Positions 16,864 to 25,159 of a DNA stretch of 39,885 nt are shown here, in pieces. Position numbers and translations under genes: made by a program. Position 1 is the first letter of the stretch; every line of letters starts with the position of its first letter. Source of the DNA: Phycisphaerales bacterium (GTDB lineage: Bacteria; Planctomycetota; Phycisphaerae; WQYP01); NCBI GenBank assembly GCA_027313145.1, contig DAHVEJ010000007.1:12225-52109 (forward strand), read 5' to 3'. The notes under the pieces are model-generated. The model searched no databases. It was not told the origin of the DNA and saw only the letters and a list, made by a program, of their open reading frames with translations.

Positions 16864-17148
16864 ATGTCATTAGATCGAAGCCTTAAAGGTAAAAGCACGT
16901 TGGAACGTCATCGTAATGTTCTAAAGAGAGCAGAGCGCATTGACATGCTTGAAGATAACGATAAATGGAGTGAGGCCAAGTCCAGCGTGTACAACCTGCC
17001 CAAGGTTGCCCATCGCAAGGCTGTAGCCGCTAAGAAGCCTCCCAAGGCTGAAGCCGCCGGCGCAACCGCTACTGCACCAGGCGCCGCACCGGCCGCTGCG
17101 GCCGCTGCCACCACTGCGGCGGCGACTACTGCAAAAGGCAAGAAATAG
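16864..17148 (+). CDS. PVC-type small basic protein (TIGR04137-like) with Ala-rich tail
   Basis: The start is ATG 16864 with GGAG nine bases upstream, giving 94 residues. The N-terminal half (MSLDRSLKGKSTLERHRNVL, then KRAERIDMLE and YNLPKVAHRK) matches the short basic protein conserved in planctomycetes, verrucomicrobia and chlamydiae, whose function is unknown. Family members usually end soon after the LPKV segment. Here a roughly 40-residue tail rich in Ala, Pro, Thr and Lys follows (from AAKKPPKAEA to a terminal KGKK), like the tails of histone-H1-like or ribosome-associated proteins. The charge suggests nucleic acid or ribosome binding, but that is inference. The gene stands alone between an esterase and a PLD-like gene. 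Confidence 0.82.
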   Translation: MSLDRSLKGKSTLERHRNVLKRAERIDMLEDNDKWSEAKSSVYNLPKVAHRKAVAAKKPPKAEAAGATATAPGAAPAAAAAATTAAATTAKGKK

Positions 17149-17286
17149 TCTGGCGCGAAGTCTGCCGTTGCGGTGGAATATTCCCTTTCAAGGCTACGGA
17201 CTGCCCGCGATTTAACCCAAGGGCCTTGGTTCTATCCGTCAGCACTACGGGCCCCCCAACGCAGGACATGGAAGGGGCGGCTGTTT

Positions 17287-17946
17287 ATGGCTCGCAGGTC
17301 CACGTCAACAAGCAATGCCTTTCAGCCGGGAACGCTGATATTTGCCGCCCTTTGCCTGCTGGCGGGTATCTGGCTGGGCCATTTGCGAAATCATACGCCG
17401 TCCAGTCATCCGCAAGCCGATAGTTCTCTAAAGGTTTTCTTCTCTCCGGATGGCGGTGCCACGCGTGAGCTGGTGCATCTGATTGATACCGCCGGAAAAA
17501 GTGTGGAAGTTCAAGCCTACAGCTTTACCAGCAAGCCCATTATCAAAGCCCTGATTCGCGCCAAGCAACGCGGGGTAGATGTTGAAATCATCCTGGATCG
17601 CTCCAATGTGGAGCGGAAAAATTATCGTACCCATACCTATCGCCGCCTCATCAGCCCAGGCCTTGACGCCGTATATACCGCGGGAATTCCCACGTATATT
17701 GACGACCGTTATCTGATCGCACATAACAAAGTCATGATCATTGATGACCGCATGATCATCACGGGAAGTTTCAACTTCAGCTATGCCGCCGCCCATTTCA
17801 ACGCGGAGAATATGCTGGTAATAAAAAATATTCCCGCCTTGGTCAGTCGTTATCAGAAAAATTTTGAATTTCATGAAAAAACCAGCCAACGCTATAAACC
17901 GGGACTGGTTCTGGAGCACCAGTTCCATTTTCCGCGCTACAATTGA
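17287..17946 (+). CDS. Single-HKD phospholipase D family protein, membrane-anchored (Nuc-like)
   Basis: The 219-residue protein starts at ATG 17287 after AAGGGGCGG; the frame upstream to 17173 looks non-coding. An N-terminal hydrophobic segment (TLIFAALCLLAGIWLG) acts as signal or anchor. One PLD catalytic motif is complete: HNKVMIIDDRMIITGSFNFS, with His146, Lys148, Asp153 and the GSxN part. The core also has VEVQAYSFTSKPIIKAL and VDVEIILDRSNV, typical of the Nuc/mitoPLD group, which dimerise to pair two HKD motifs. It may be a secreted or periplasmic endonuclease or a phosphodiesterase acting on lipids; the sequence alone does not decide. It precedes uvrA on the same strand with 89 bases between, so co-transcription is possible. 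Confidence 0.86.
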   Translation: MARRSTSTSNAFQPGTLIFAALCLLAGIWLGHLRNHTPSSHPQADSSLKVFFSPDGGATRELVHLIDTAGKSVEVQAYSFTSKPIIKALIRAKQRGVDVEIILDRSNVERKNYRTHTYRRLISPGLDAVYTAGIPTYIDDRYLIAHNKVMIIDDRMIITGSFNFSYAAAHFNAENMLVIKNIPALVSRYQKNFEFHEKTSQRYKPGLVLEHQFHFPRYN

Positions 17947-18035
17947 ACAACCGTTTGGAAACCCGCCATCAGGTGGGGTAAAATAACGGGCTTGCTTATG
18001 GAGCGAAATTCAGCTCTGGCAGGCCGGAGAAATCC

Positions 18036-20870
18036 ATGGAAAAGAAAAGTATTCGGATTCGCGGCGCACGCGAGCACAATCTTAAAGATGTCAGTCTCGA
18101 AATACCGCGCGATCAGTTGGTGGTTATCACCGGCCTGTCCGGATCGGGCAAAAGCTCTCTGGCCTTTGATACGATTTTTGCCGAGGGACAGCGCAAATAC
18201 GTGGAGTCCCTTTCCGCGTACGCCCGGCAATTTTTGCAGCAGATGCAAAAGCCCGATTGCGACGAAATTGAGGGATTGCCCCCGACAATCGCAATTGAAC
18301 AACGCGGCGGCGGCAGCAATCCACGTTCGACCGTGGCCACCACAACGGAAATATATGATTACATGCGAGTGCTTTTCGCGCGCACCGGTAAGCCGCATTG
18401 CTGGATATGCGGAGAACCTATTGCCGCACAATCCCCATCCCAGATTGTGCAAAATCTCATGCAATGGCCGGAAAATCAGCGGCTGATGGTTATTTCCCCG
18501 CTCGTGCGCGGACAGAAAGGTGCCCAGGTGGAGGCGCTGGAAGCCATGACACGGCAGGGGTTTGTCCGCGCTCGCGTGGATGGGCAGGTGATGGAGATTA
18601 AATCTGTTCCGGCTCTGGAAAAAAAGATTAAGCATACCGTGGAAGCGGTCGTGGATCGTCTGACCATTAAACCCGAGATACGCACCCGTCTGGCGGATTC
18701 TATCGAACTGGCGTTAAAACTTTCCGACGGGCTGGTGGTTATTGCACGGGAAGAATCTGGAAAATGGGTGGATCATACTTTTTCTTCCCGTTATGCCTGC
18801 CCGAATCATCCGGAAAGTTCACTGGAAGAACTGTCTCCCCGGCTGTTTTCCTTTAACAGCCCCTATGGCGCGTGCAGTCAGTGCGACGGGCTGGGAACGA
18901 TTCTCGAATTTGACGAGGAATTGATTGTTCCCGATAGAACCGTCCCCCTGCTTGATGGTGCCATTGAGCCGTTCAGCCGCAACGGCAAGCGGATGAACAT
19001 TTATTACAACCGACTGCTGCGGAAATTCTGCGAATCCTTCGGCCTCGACGGCCACACCGCCTTTGAGGATATCCCCGTAAAAATTCGGCAGATTCTTATT
19101 CATGGCACCACCGCCAAGGATGAAAAAGCCTTCGGCACGGAATTTGAAGGTGTGCTGCCCAACCTGCAGCGCCGCTGGGAAAACACGGATAGTGAATTTG
19201 TCAAAGCCCGCCTGCATGAATATTTAAGTGAGCAGGCCTGCGAAAAGTGTCATGGAGATCGTCTTAAGCCGCAGGCATTGGCGGTAAGAATCGGGAAATA
19301 TAACATCCGTGAGATTACCGCCTTGACCATCAGTGGCGCAATTGAACTTTTTGACAGCCTGAAGTTTTCCGGCGAGCAGGACCTGATCGCGGCTCCGATG
19401 TTGAAAGAAATTCGCGCCCGCCTGGGATTTATGAATAATGTGGGGCTGGGATACCTGACACTGGATCGGCAAACCGGTACGCTTTCCGGTGGCGAAGCCC
19501 AGCGCATTCGTCTGGCCACGCAGGTGGGTTCCGGCCTGGTGGGTGTGTGTTATGTCCTTGACGAACCCACCATTGGATTGCATCAGAGAGATAATGACCG
19601 CCTCATCCGAACGCTGCGGCACCTTACAGATATCGGTAATACCACCATTGTCGTGGAGCATGATGAAGATACAATTCGGGCCGCTGATTGGCTTATTGAT
19701 GTCGGTCCCGGTGCCGGATCCCATGGCGGGCGGATTATTGCCCAGGGCACGGTTCCGGAGGTGATGGCCTCACGCGAAAGCATTACCGCGAAATATCTTT
19801 CCGGTGAATATCAGATTCCCGTGCCAACCCAGCGGCGCAAGGCTGATTTTAAGCGGGTGCTGGAAATAACCGGGGCGGCGGAAAATAATCTGCGCGGCAT
19901 CGACGTAACATTTCCGCTGGGTGTTATGACGTGCGTGACCGGAGTTTCCGGATCGGGCAAGTCATCGCTGGTTAATCATATTTTATTGAAGGGACTCAAG
20001 CGGCAGTTGTACGGTTCCAAGGACCATCCCGGCCGGCACAAAAAAATTCTGGGCGTGGCGAACATAGATAAAGTTATTGAAATTGATCAATCGCCGATCG
20101 GCCGCACCCCGCGCAGCAACCCCGCCACGTATACCGGGGTCTTTGACTTGATTCGACAGTTATATGCCAAAACGCGTGAGGCCCGCATGCGCGGTTATCA
20201 GATCGGGCGGTTCAGTTTTAACGTGAAAGGCGGGCGGTGTGAAAGCTGCCAGGGGCAGGGCACCAAACGCATTGAAATGCACTTTCTGCCGGATGTATTT
20301 GTAACCTGCGAAGAGTGCCGCGGCACGCGTTACAACCGGGAAACACTGGAAATAAAATATCGCGGGAAATCCATTGCCGATGTGCTGGAAATGCGGATTG
20401 AAGAAGCCTTGCAGTTTTTTGACAGCTTTTCGCATATTCGCGGGTTCCTGCAGGCGCTAAATGATGTCGGATTGTCGTATGTGAAATTGGGGCAATCCAG
20501 CAACACGCTCTCCGGCGGCGAAGCGCAGCGGGTTAAACTTGCCACTGAACTGGCCAAAGCGGCCACGGGGCATACGTTGTACGTACTGGATGAACCTACC
20601 ACCGGTCTGCATTTTGCGGATATTCATAATTTGCTTCATGTGTTGAATCGCCTTGCGGATGCCGGTAATTCCGTGGTAATTATTGAACACAATCTCGATG
20701 TGATCAAATGCGCCGATTGGCTTATTGACATGGGGCCTGAGGGCGGCAGCGGCGGCGGGCAGGTGGTGGCCACCGGCACGCCAGAAGATGTCGCCCGTCA
20801 TCCCACCAGCCACACGGGCCGGTATCTGCAGCATAAGCTTCAGGCCCCGGTATTTGCCGCGGCGGGCTAA
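18036..20870 (+). CDS. uvrA: Excinuclease ABC subunit A
   Basis: The 944-residue protein is a full-length UvrA, starting at ATG 18036 after GGAG. It has two ABC ATPase halves: Walker A GLSGSGKSS near residue 33 and GVSGSGKSS near residue 636, signature LSGGEAQRIRLATQ and LSGGEAQRVKLATE, and Walker B-type VLDEPTIGLH and VLDEPTTGLH. Zinc-binding modules include CPNHPESSLEELSPRLFSFN with CSQCDGLG, where one usual Cys is His, and CESCQGQG with CEECRG. In the cytoplasm it recognises DNA lesions with UvrB to start nucleotide excision repair. It converges on the GH5-like gene, and a short inverted repeat (GCTAAC/GTTAGC) lies at its end without a T tract. Confidence 0.98.
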   Translation: MEKKSIRIRGAREHNLKDVSLEIPRDQLVVITGLSGSGKSSLAFDTIFAEGQRKYVESLSAYARQFLQQMQKPDCDEIEGLPPTIAIEQRGGGSNPRSTVATTTEIYDYMRVLFARTGKPHCWICGEPIAAQSPSQIVQNLMQWPENQRLMVISPLVRGQKGAQVEALEAMTRQGFVRARVDGQVMEIKSVPALEKKIKHTVEAVVDRLTIKPEIRTRLADSIELALKLSDGLVVIAREESGKWVDHTFSSRYACPNHPESSLEELSPRLFSFNSPYGACSQCDGLGTILEFDEELIVPDRTVPLLDGAIEPFSRNGKRMNIYYNRLLRKFCESFGLDGHTAFEDIPVKIRQILIHGTTAKDEKAFGTEFEGVLPNLQRRWENTDSEFVKARLHEYLSEQACEKCHGDRLKPQALAVRIGKYNIREITALTISGAIELFDSLKFSGEQDLIAAPMLKEIRARLGFMNNVGLGYLTLDRQTGTLSGGEAQRIRLATQVGSGLVGVCYVLDEPTIGLHQRDNDRLIRTLRHLTDIGNTTIVVEHDEDTIRAADWLIDVGPGAGSHGGRIIAQGTVPEVMASRESITAKYLSGEYQIPVPTQRRKADFKRVLEITGAAENNLRGIDVTFPLGVMTCVTGVSGSGKSSLVNHILLKGLKRQLYGSKDHPGRHKKILGVANIDKVIEIDQSPIGRTPRSNPATYTGVFDLIRQLYAKTREARMRGYQIGRFSFNVKGGRCESCQGQGTKRIEMHFLPDVFVTCEECRGTRYNRETLEIKYRGKSIADVLEMRIEEALQFFDSFSHIRGFLQALNDVGLSYVKLGQSSNTLSGGEAQRVKLATELAKAATGHTLYVLDEPTTGLHFADIHNLLHVLNRLADAGNSVVIIEHNLDVIKCADWLIDMGPEGGSGGGQVVATGTPEDVARHPTSHTGRYLQHKLQAPVFAAAG

Positions 20871-20899
20871 CGTATTGCCTGAGTTGGTTAGCGGCTTAT

Positions 20900-22126
20900 T
20901 CACCTGGACCAACGCTTGCCAACCTTAAGCGGCATTCCCAGTGATTGTGGAATCGCCTGCGCCCAGCGGGGCCACGCTGGGCGTTCCACGGCCTGAAAAA
21001 TCCCATTGCCCGAGATTGCCCGTGCATCGCGCAGGCTCCATACCGCGCCATCTTCGTGGAAAACCCCATTGAGCGTACCTTTGCCGCGCTGTGCCAGAAG
21101 CCACGCGGGCTTGAGCATCAGACTCCAAAAAAAACTTCCCACGGGCTTAGCGCGAATCATCGGTGCCATTGAGGCATAATCCGGCTCCCATTGATTTCCG
21201 GTCAGGCCTTTGCTGCCCCACCCTGACCCGCCCGTACGAATGCGCTGCCACTCCGTTACCCAAACCGGTTTCTTCAATGATCTCTCTGCCATGATTGTCT
21301 CATGCAAAGTACGCCGCACAGCCTCCACCGATGTCGGGAAGTCCGGATGCGTTTGCAGAACATCCGCGCCGGCATCAATAAACGCCATGCTCTGTTTCAA
21401 ATTGGCACCGCCGATGGATAACGCCGCCGTCCCACGATGTTTTGCGGCATGACGCATCATCGCTTCGGCAAACCGGTGCCGCGCCGCGCCCCACGGTTCG
21501 TTTTGCACTTCTATCGCCAGCAGGCGATGGTCATTGCGGTAATGATCCATGAACCAGTCCAGATATTTCACGGGACCATGCCAGAGCCGATGGTTCATGA
21601 CAATAGGCGAAGCCGGTGACAGCAGATCGGATGCGGTCAACGGATGACTATCCGCTATATGAGCCGCGGTGGGTTCCACGCCATCTCCTTCAAAGAGTAC
21701 TGGAAGGACTTTAATTCCAACTTCGTGACAAGAATTAAGAAAATGCGCAAATCGTTGCCGGAGGGCCGCCGGATCCTTCAACCAGAATTCATAACTCAGC
21801 CAGACCCGCAACGCGTTGAGCCTCAGGCTGCGGGCAAATCGCAGATCGCGCTTGGTAATGTCACTATCGTAATGCTGCCACATCTGATAAGCATTCCACG
21901 CTCGAGCCGGTATATAGATCGCCCCATACGGAAGCGCCCGCGTTGCCGCGGAGTCTCCGCTGCCACGCAGCGCAGTCGTGTATTTTTCCTCCGTGTTAGC
22001 CGCGACAGTTGCAGTAACCGAAACGAGGGCCGCAATGCCGGCGGCCGCGCCCCGTAGAAATTTCCGCCGATCAACCGTGGCACGGTCCGTGTCACCAGGT
22101 AAATTAGACATCTCGCGATTGCTCAT
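20900..22126 (-). CDS. Tat-exported GH5-like glycoside hydrolase
   Basis: The 408-residue protein starts at ATG 22126, with GAGG ten bases upstream; Met6 is an alternative. The N-terminus has a twin-arginine signal (DRRKFLRGAAAGIAALVSV) ending near ATVAA, so it is exported folded. The barrel resembles clan GH-A (GH5-type cellulase/mannanase): RLNALRVWLSYEFW after the first strands, LLAIEVQNEPWG with the acid/base Glu of the NEP motif, and KPVWVTEWQRI, where the Glu fits the nucleophile. Substrate is not readable; beta-mannan, cellulose or another beta-glycan are all possible. It converges on uvrA and diverges from the NAD(P)HX epimerase gene. Because subfamily signatures are weak, it could belong to an uncharacterised GH-A family. 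Confidence 0.8.
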   Translation of the reverse strand: MSNREMSNLPGDTDRATVDRRKFLRGAAAGIAALVSVTATVAANTEEKYTTALRGSGDSAATRALPYGAIYIPARAWNAYQMWQHYDSDITKRDLRFARSLRLNALRVWLSYEFWLKDPAALRQRFAHFLNSCHEVGIKVLPVLFEGDGVEPTAAHIADSHPLTASDLLSPASPIVMNHRLWHGPVKYLDWFMDHYRNDHRLLAIEVQNEPWGAARHRFAEAMMRHAAKHRGTAALSIGGANLKQSMAFIDAGADVLQTHPDFPTSVEAVRRTLHETIMAERSLKKPVWVTEWQRIRTGGSGWGSKGLTGNQWEPDYASMAPMIRAKPVGSFFWSLMLKPAWLLAQRGKGTLNGVFHEDGAVWSLRDARAISGNGIFQAVERPAWPRWAQAIPQSLGMPLKVGKRWSR

Positions 22127-22335
22127 AATGTAATTTCCTCAAGATTGCCGCTTGTGATCGTAAACAGCAATTGTACGCTAATATAACGTCCGACCGTTCT
22201 CATGGCTGCAATTTAGATATAACACCCCCTACATTGAAATGAATTTCGCCGCCGAAATGTTGCCCCTTTAGCCCGCGCGGCTAAGATGGGGCGGACGAAT
22301 ATGCTTTGCCGACATGTTTTGTTTGATAGAAAGTT

Positions 22336-23049
22336 ATGATCATGCCACATCCTGAAATTTCTGATCGCCCGATGTTATGGTTCTCACGCGAGCAGTTGAT
22401 GGAAGTGGATCGACGGGCGGTGAAGGAATTTGGCATTTCGGTGTTGATGTTGATGGAAAATGCCGGTCGGGAGGTTGCCCAGGTCACACGCTCTTACATG
22501 ATGGAAAGTTCATCGGTGTTGATTCTGGCTGGGGCGGGAAATAATGGCGGCGACGGTCTGGTTGCCGCGCGGCATTTGGCCAATCATGGGCACCGGGTGA
22601 CGATTCTGCTGACGGTTGACGAACATAAGTATACTGGCGCGGCCTTAACGCAGCTCCAGATCACCCAAAAAATGCGGATTCCCCTGGCCATTCTTCCGCG
22701 GCAAAAAGATGCATTCCAACATTGGTTGGAAAATAGTGACGTCGGTGACGCCGTGGTGGATGCCATTTTCGGTACTGGGTTGAATCGCCCCTTGGATGGA
22801 TCAATCCAGGAGTTGATAGCCCAGGTAAATCAATCCAACCGCCGGGTCATAAGCGTGGACATACCCTCGGGCTTGGACTGTGATACCGGCCGGCCCTTGG
22901 GCATCGCGGTGCAGGCGGTCCACACAATAAGCTTTTGCGGTATGAAAATCGGATTTGAATCGGCGGAGGCCATCAGCTATCTGGGGCAGATATCCATTGG
23001 CGACATAGGTGCTCCGCAAGCCCTGCTGCAAGCCTGCTCGCAAATTTGA
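22336..23049 (+). CDS. nnrE: NAD(P)H-hydrate epimerase (YjeF N-terminal domain)
   Basis: The 237-residue protein is a stand-alone YjeF_N domain. Clear motifs are VLMLMENAGREVAQ, GAGNNGGDGLVAARHL, VVDAIFGTGL and VDIPSGLDCDTGRPLG, which form the substrate and metal site of the epimerase. It converts (R)-NAD(P)HX to the (S) form in the cytoplasm so that a dehydratase can restore NAD(P)H. The dehydratase half (YjeF_C, NnrD) is not fused here and is not elsewhere in the window. ATG 22336 has only a weak GAAAG site; ATG 22342 is two codons on. It is transcribed divergently from the Tat-exported hydrolase and ends 68 bases before the PEP-CTERM gene. Confidence 0.92.
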   Translation: MIMPHPEISDRPMLWFSREQLMEVDRRAVKEFGISVLMLMENAGREVAQVTRSYMMESSSVLILAGAGNNGGDGLVAARHLANHGHRVTILLTVDEHKYTGAALTQLQITQKMRIPLAILPRQKDAFQHWLENSDVGDAVVDAIFGTGLNRPLDGSIQELIAQVNQSNRRVISVDIPSGLDCDTGRPLGIAVQAVHTISFCGMKIGFESAEAISYLGQISIGDIGAPQALLQACSQI

Positions 23050-23116
23050 CTTTGCCCCTCGGCAAAGCGTATTGTTCATGAAGCGAAGGCTCTTGGCGGC
23101 ACAGAGGAATAATTTT

Positions 23117-24775
23117 ATGCAGTGTTTTGCAAAACAGTCGGTATATTTTGGATGCGGATTAGTCCTTTCTATTTCTCCGTATGTTTGCCACAGCGCCGGC
23201 GCGGCCACGACCACGACTCTTGCGATTCAAAATGTCGCCCAGGATGTCGCTTATTCTCCGCAAATTCATGCCATTCTAAAAGACCCCTCAACGGGTGCCG
23301 TTTTGCAGGGTAATGGCGCGTACGGTGGCTACGGCAGTTACAGCTCATCGCTAAGTGGGTCCGGGCCGTATTACGACATTCAAGGTTATTTAGACACCGG
23401 AACCAGCGGAATATTACTTAGCCAGGGAGCACAGCAGGGGCTTGGCGTAAAACTCGCCACTTATAACGGAACGCCGGTTACCTATACCGATACCGGCTTG
23501 GGCGGGGCGGCATCGTACAATGTTTCAACGCCGTATGATCTGTCAACGGCGCAAATGAGTTCCGGTAATTATGACCAACAGCCTCCCCTCACCGGCTACA
23601 CCAATGACATCGGCGCTGTCAGAATGGAAACCTCAACCAGCGGCGGATATAACATTCTTGGAATGCCCGTCATGCAGGGAAAGGTGACTGTCTTCCACCC
23701 CGGAAACTTCAACGACTTAACTAACCCCATACCCACAACCAGCTATATATACAATCCGGGAACGCCCTATAATCCGGGTTCTCTTAACAGCGATCCCGGT
23801 ATTGTGCCAACGCCCTATAAGGTGCAGTTGAGTTTCGCGTCGTTTTCCAATTCCTCATTAATTCAGCCCACCGGCGCACCTGGACCGGTAGAATATGCCA
23901 ATCCTTTTATTGGTCCCAATCCACTTGATCCACAGGGTTCCACCGCAGGTATTCCGCCAGTGCAACTCGCACTCACCGAGCCTTCAGCCAGCGGGGGAAT
24001 CACACGTACCAGCACGGGGAGTTTTTTATTCGATACCGGCGCACAGGTGTCATTTATTTCCACAGCAGAGGCGGCAAATCTTGGAATCTCAGAGAATGTC
24101 AGCGCGGGCACCACAACCTTGGTTTATACGGATACCGGCAAGGCCGTGCCCAATCAGTTTTCTCCTCCCATTGCCGGTGCTGGCGGAAGCTCGGCCAGCC
24201 CCGCCGGATTCTATCTGGATTCATTGACCCTGCAGACCACCGGCGGCCAGGTCATTAAATTTGTCAATGCTCCGGTTGCGGTGTTGAATGTTACTGTAAC
24301 AAATCCCACTACCGGCCAACCCATCACCCTCGCCGGTGACCTGGGCATGAACTTTTTTGAAAGCGGCGGATTAACCAACAATTTTAATAGCGGCTTTCAA
24401 TGGTTTACCCTGGATCAACCCAATGGCCTTCTGGGTATTTCCCCGGCATTACCACTTCTCGGAGATGCCAACGGCGACGGCGTGGTAAATAATCTTGATC
24501 TTGCCACGGTGTTGGCCCACCTGAATCAACCGTCCGGTGGATTGTGGAGCAATGGGGACTTTACCGGCAGTGGAATGGTTACCAACGCGGATTTGGCGAT
24601 TGTTCTCAATAACCTCAACACCGGCAGCTCGACAACCACCGCAGCGCTGCTTGCCAACAGTGCCGCATCCGTGCCTGCCCCGACATCTCTGGCTCTGCTT
24701 GCTCTGGGTATTTCGGCGGCGCTTGGCCTCAAGAAGAGCAAGCCGGCAAATCATAAACAGGCATTGAGGCAATGA
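23117..24775 (+). CDS. Pepsin-like aspartic protease domain protein with dockerin-like EF-hands and PEP-CTERM
   Basis: The start is ATG 23117, preceded by AGAGGA at eight bases; the ORF from 23009 overlaps the nnrE end and is unlikely. A signal peptide covers about residues 1-30. Two aspartic-protease motifs occur, YLDTGTSGIL (Asp about 93) and FLFDTGAQVSFIS (Asp about 305), each with the hydrophobic-DTG pattern, as in a two-lobed pepsin-like fold. A dockerin-type pair follows at about 449-502: GDANGDGVVNNLDLATVL and GDFTGSGMVTNADLAIVL. A C-terminal PEP-CTERM signal (VPAPTSLALLALGISAALGL, then Lys-rich) marks it for exosortase-dependent surface sorting. The 552-residue protein is Gly/Ser/Thr/Pro-rich. 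Protease activity is predicted from the two motifs only. Its surface role and substrate are unknown. Confidence 0.8.
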   Translation: MQCFAKQSVYFGCGLVLSISPYVCHSAGAATTTTLAIQNVAQDVAYSPQIHAILKDPSTGAVLQGNGAYGGYGSYSSSLSGSGPYYDIQGYLDTGTSGILLSQGAQQGLGVKLATYNGTPVTYTDTGLGGAASYNVSTPYDLSTAQMSSGNYDQQPPLTGYTNDIGAVRMETSTSGGYNILGMPVMQGKVTVFHPGNFNDLTNPIPTTSYIYNPGTPYNPGSLNSDPGIVPTPYKVQLSFASFSNSSLIQPTGAPGPVEYANPFIGPNPLDPQGSTAGIPPVQLALTEPSASGGITRTSTGSFLFDTGAQVSFISTAEAANLGISENVSAGTTTLVYTDTGKAVPNQFSPPIAGAGGSSASPAGFYLDSLTLQTTGGQVIKFVNAPVAVLNVTVTNPTTGQPITLAGDLGMNFFESGGLTNNFNSGFQWFTLDQPNGLLGISPALPLLGDANGDGVVNNLDLATVLAHLNQPSGGLWSNGDFTGSGMVTNADLAIVLNNLNTGSSTTTAALLANSAASVPAPTSLALLALGISAALGLKKSKPANHKQALRQ

Positions 24776-25159
24776 AGCCGTGGCAATTTTCCCCCGCACC
24801 GCCCTGCATTAAAACTTCACATAACCGCTGGCTTTGCCGGCGATGTTCATTGGGAGTGCCGCGCAAAGCGGCCATTACTCGGACAGGCTCCCAGGTATTG
24901 TTCGTGAAGTATTGGGATGCGACAAGTTGGATGATATCCACCAATGCATTTGGCATCCTGCGGCCCAAGGAAGGTCTCTCTGCCAAATATCGTGCGGAGG
25001 TACCGAGTCACCCACCGGAACCTTTTGGATATCATTTGGGCATCATGGCACTAAAAACCATGCCCTAAAAACCATGCCCGCTGGCCAGCAACCCATTGTC
25101 GGCCTTACAATCATGCACTTGGATTTGTGTTTACTTGGACTTCATAACAGGAAATTCAA
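24776..25159 (+). other. Intergenic region before the DUF1015 gene
   Basis: A 98-residue ORF (24772-25068) overlaps the previous stop by ATGA but has no domain, signal or clear ribosome site, and I do not call it a gene. A minus-strand ORF here likewise shows no known family. Near the right end a 14-base word is duplicated exactly (annotated separately). No promoter or terminator is clear. Confidence 0.45.
25051..25078 (+). repeat. Perfect 14-bp tandem duplication (CTAAAAACCATGCC x2)
   Basis: Two adjacent identical copies occupy the region between the PEP-CTERM and DUF1015 genes. It looks like a recent slippage or small duplication; no function is implied. Confidence 0.9.

Noticed and set aside
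20867-20894. Inverted repeat GCTAAC/GTTAGC at the uvrA end
   Set aside because: The stem is six pairs with a 15-base loop and no T tract, too weak to call a terminator.
24772-25068. 98-residue ORF with ATGA overlap after the PEP-CTERM gene
   Set aside because: There is no ribosome site inside the previous gene, no domain, and the Cys/Trp-rich low-quality composition looks random.
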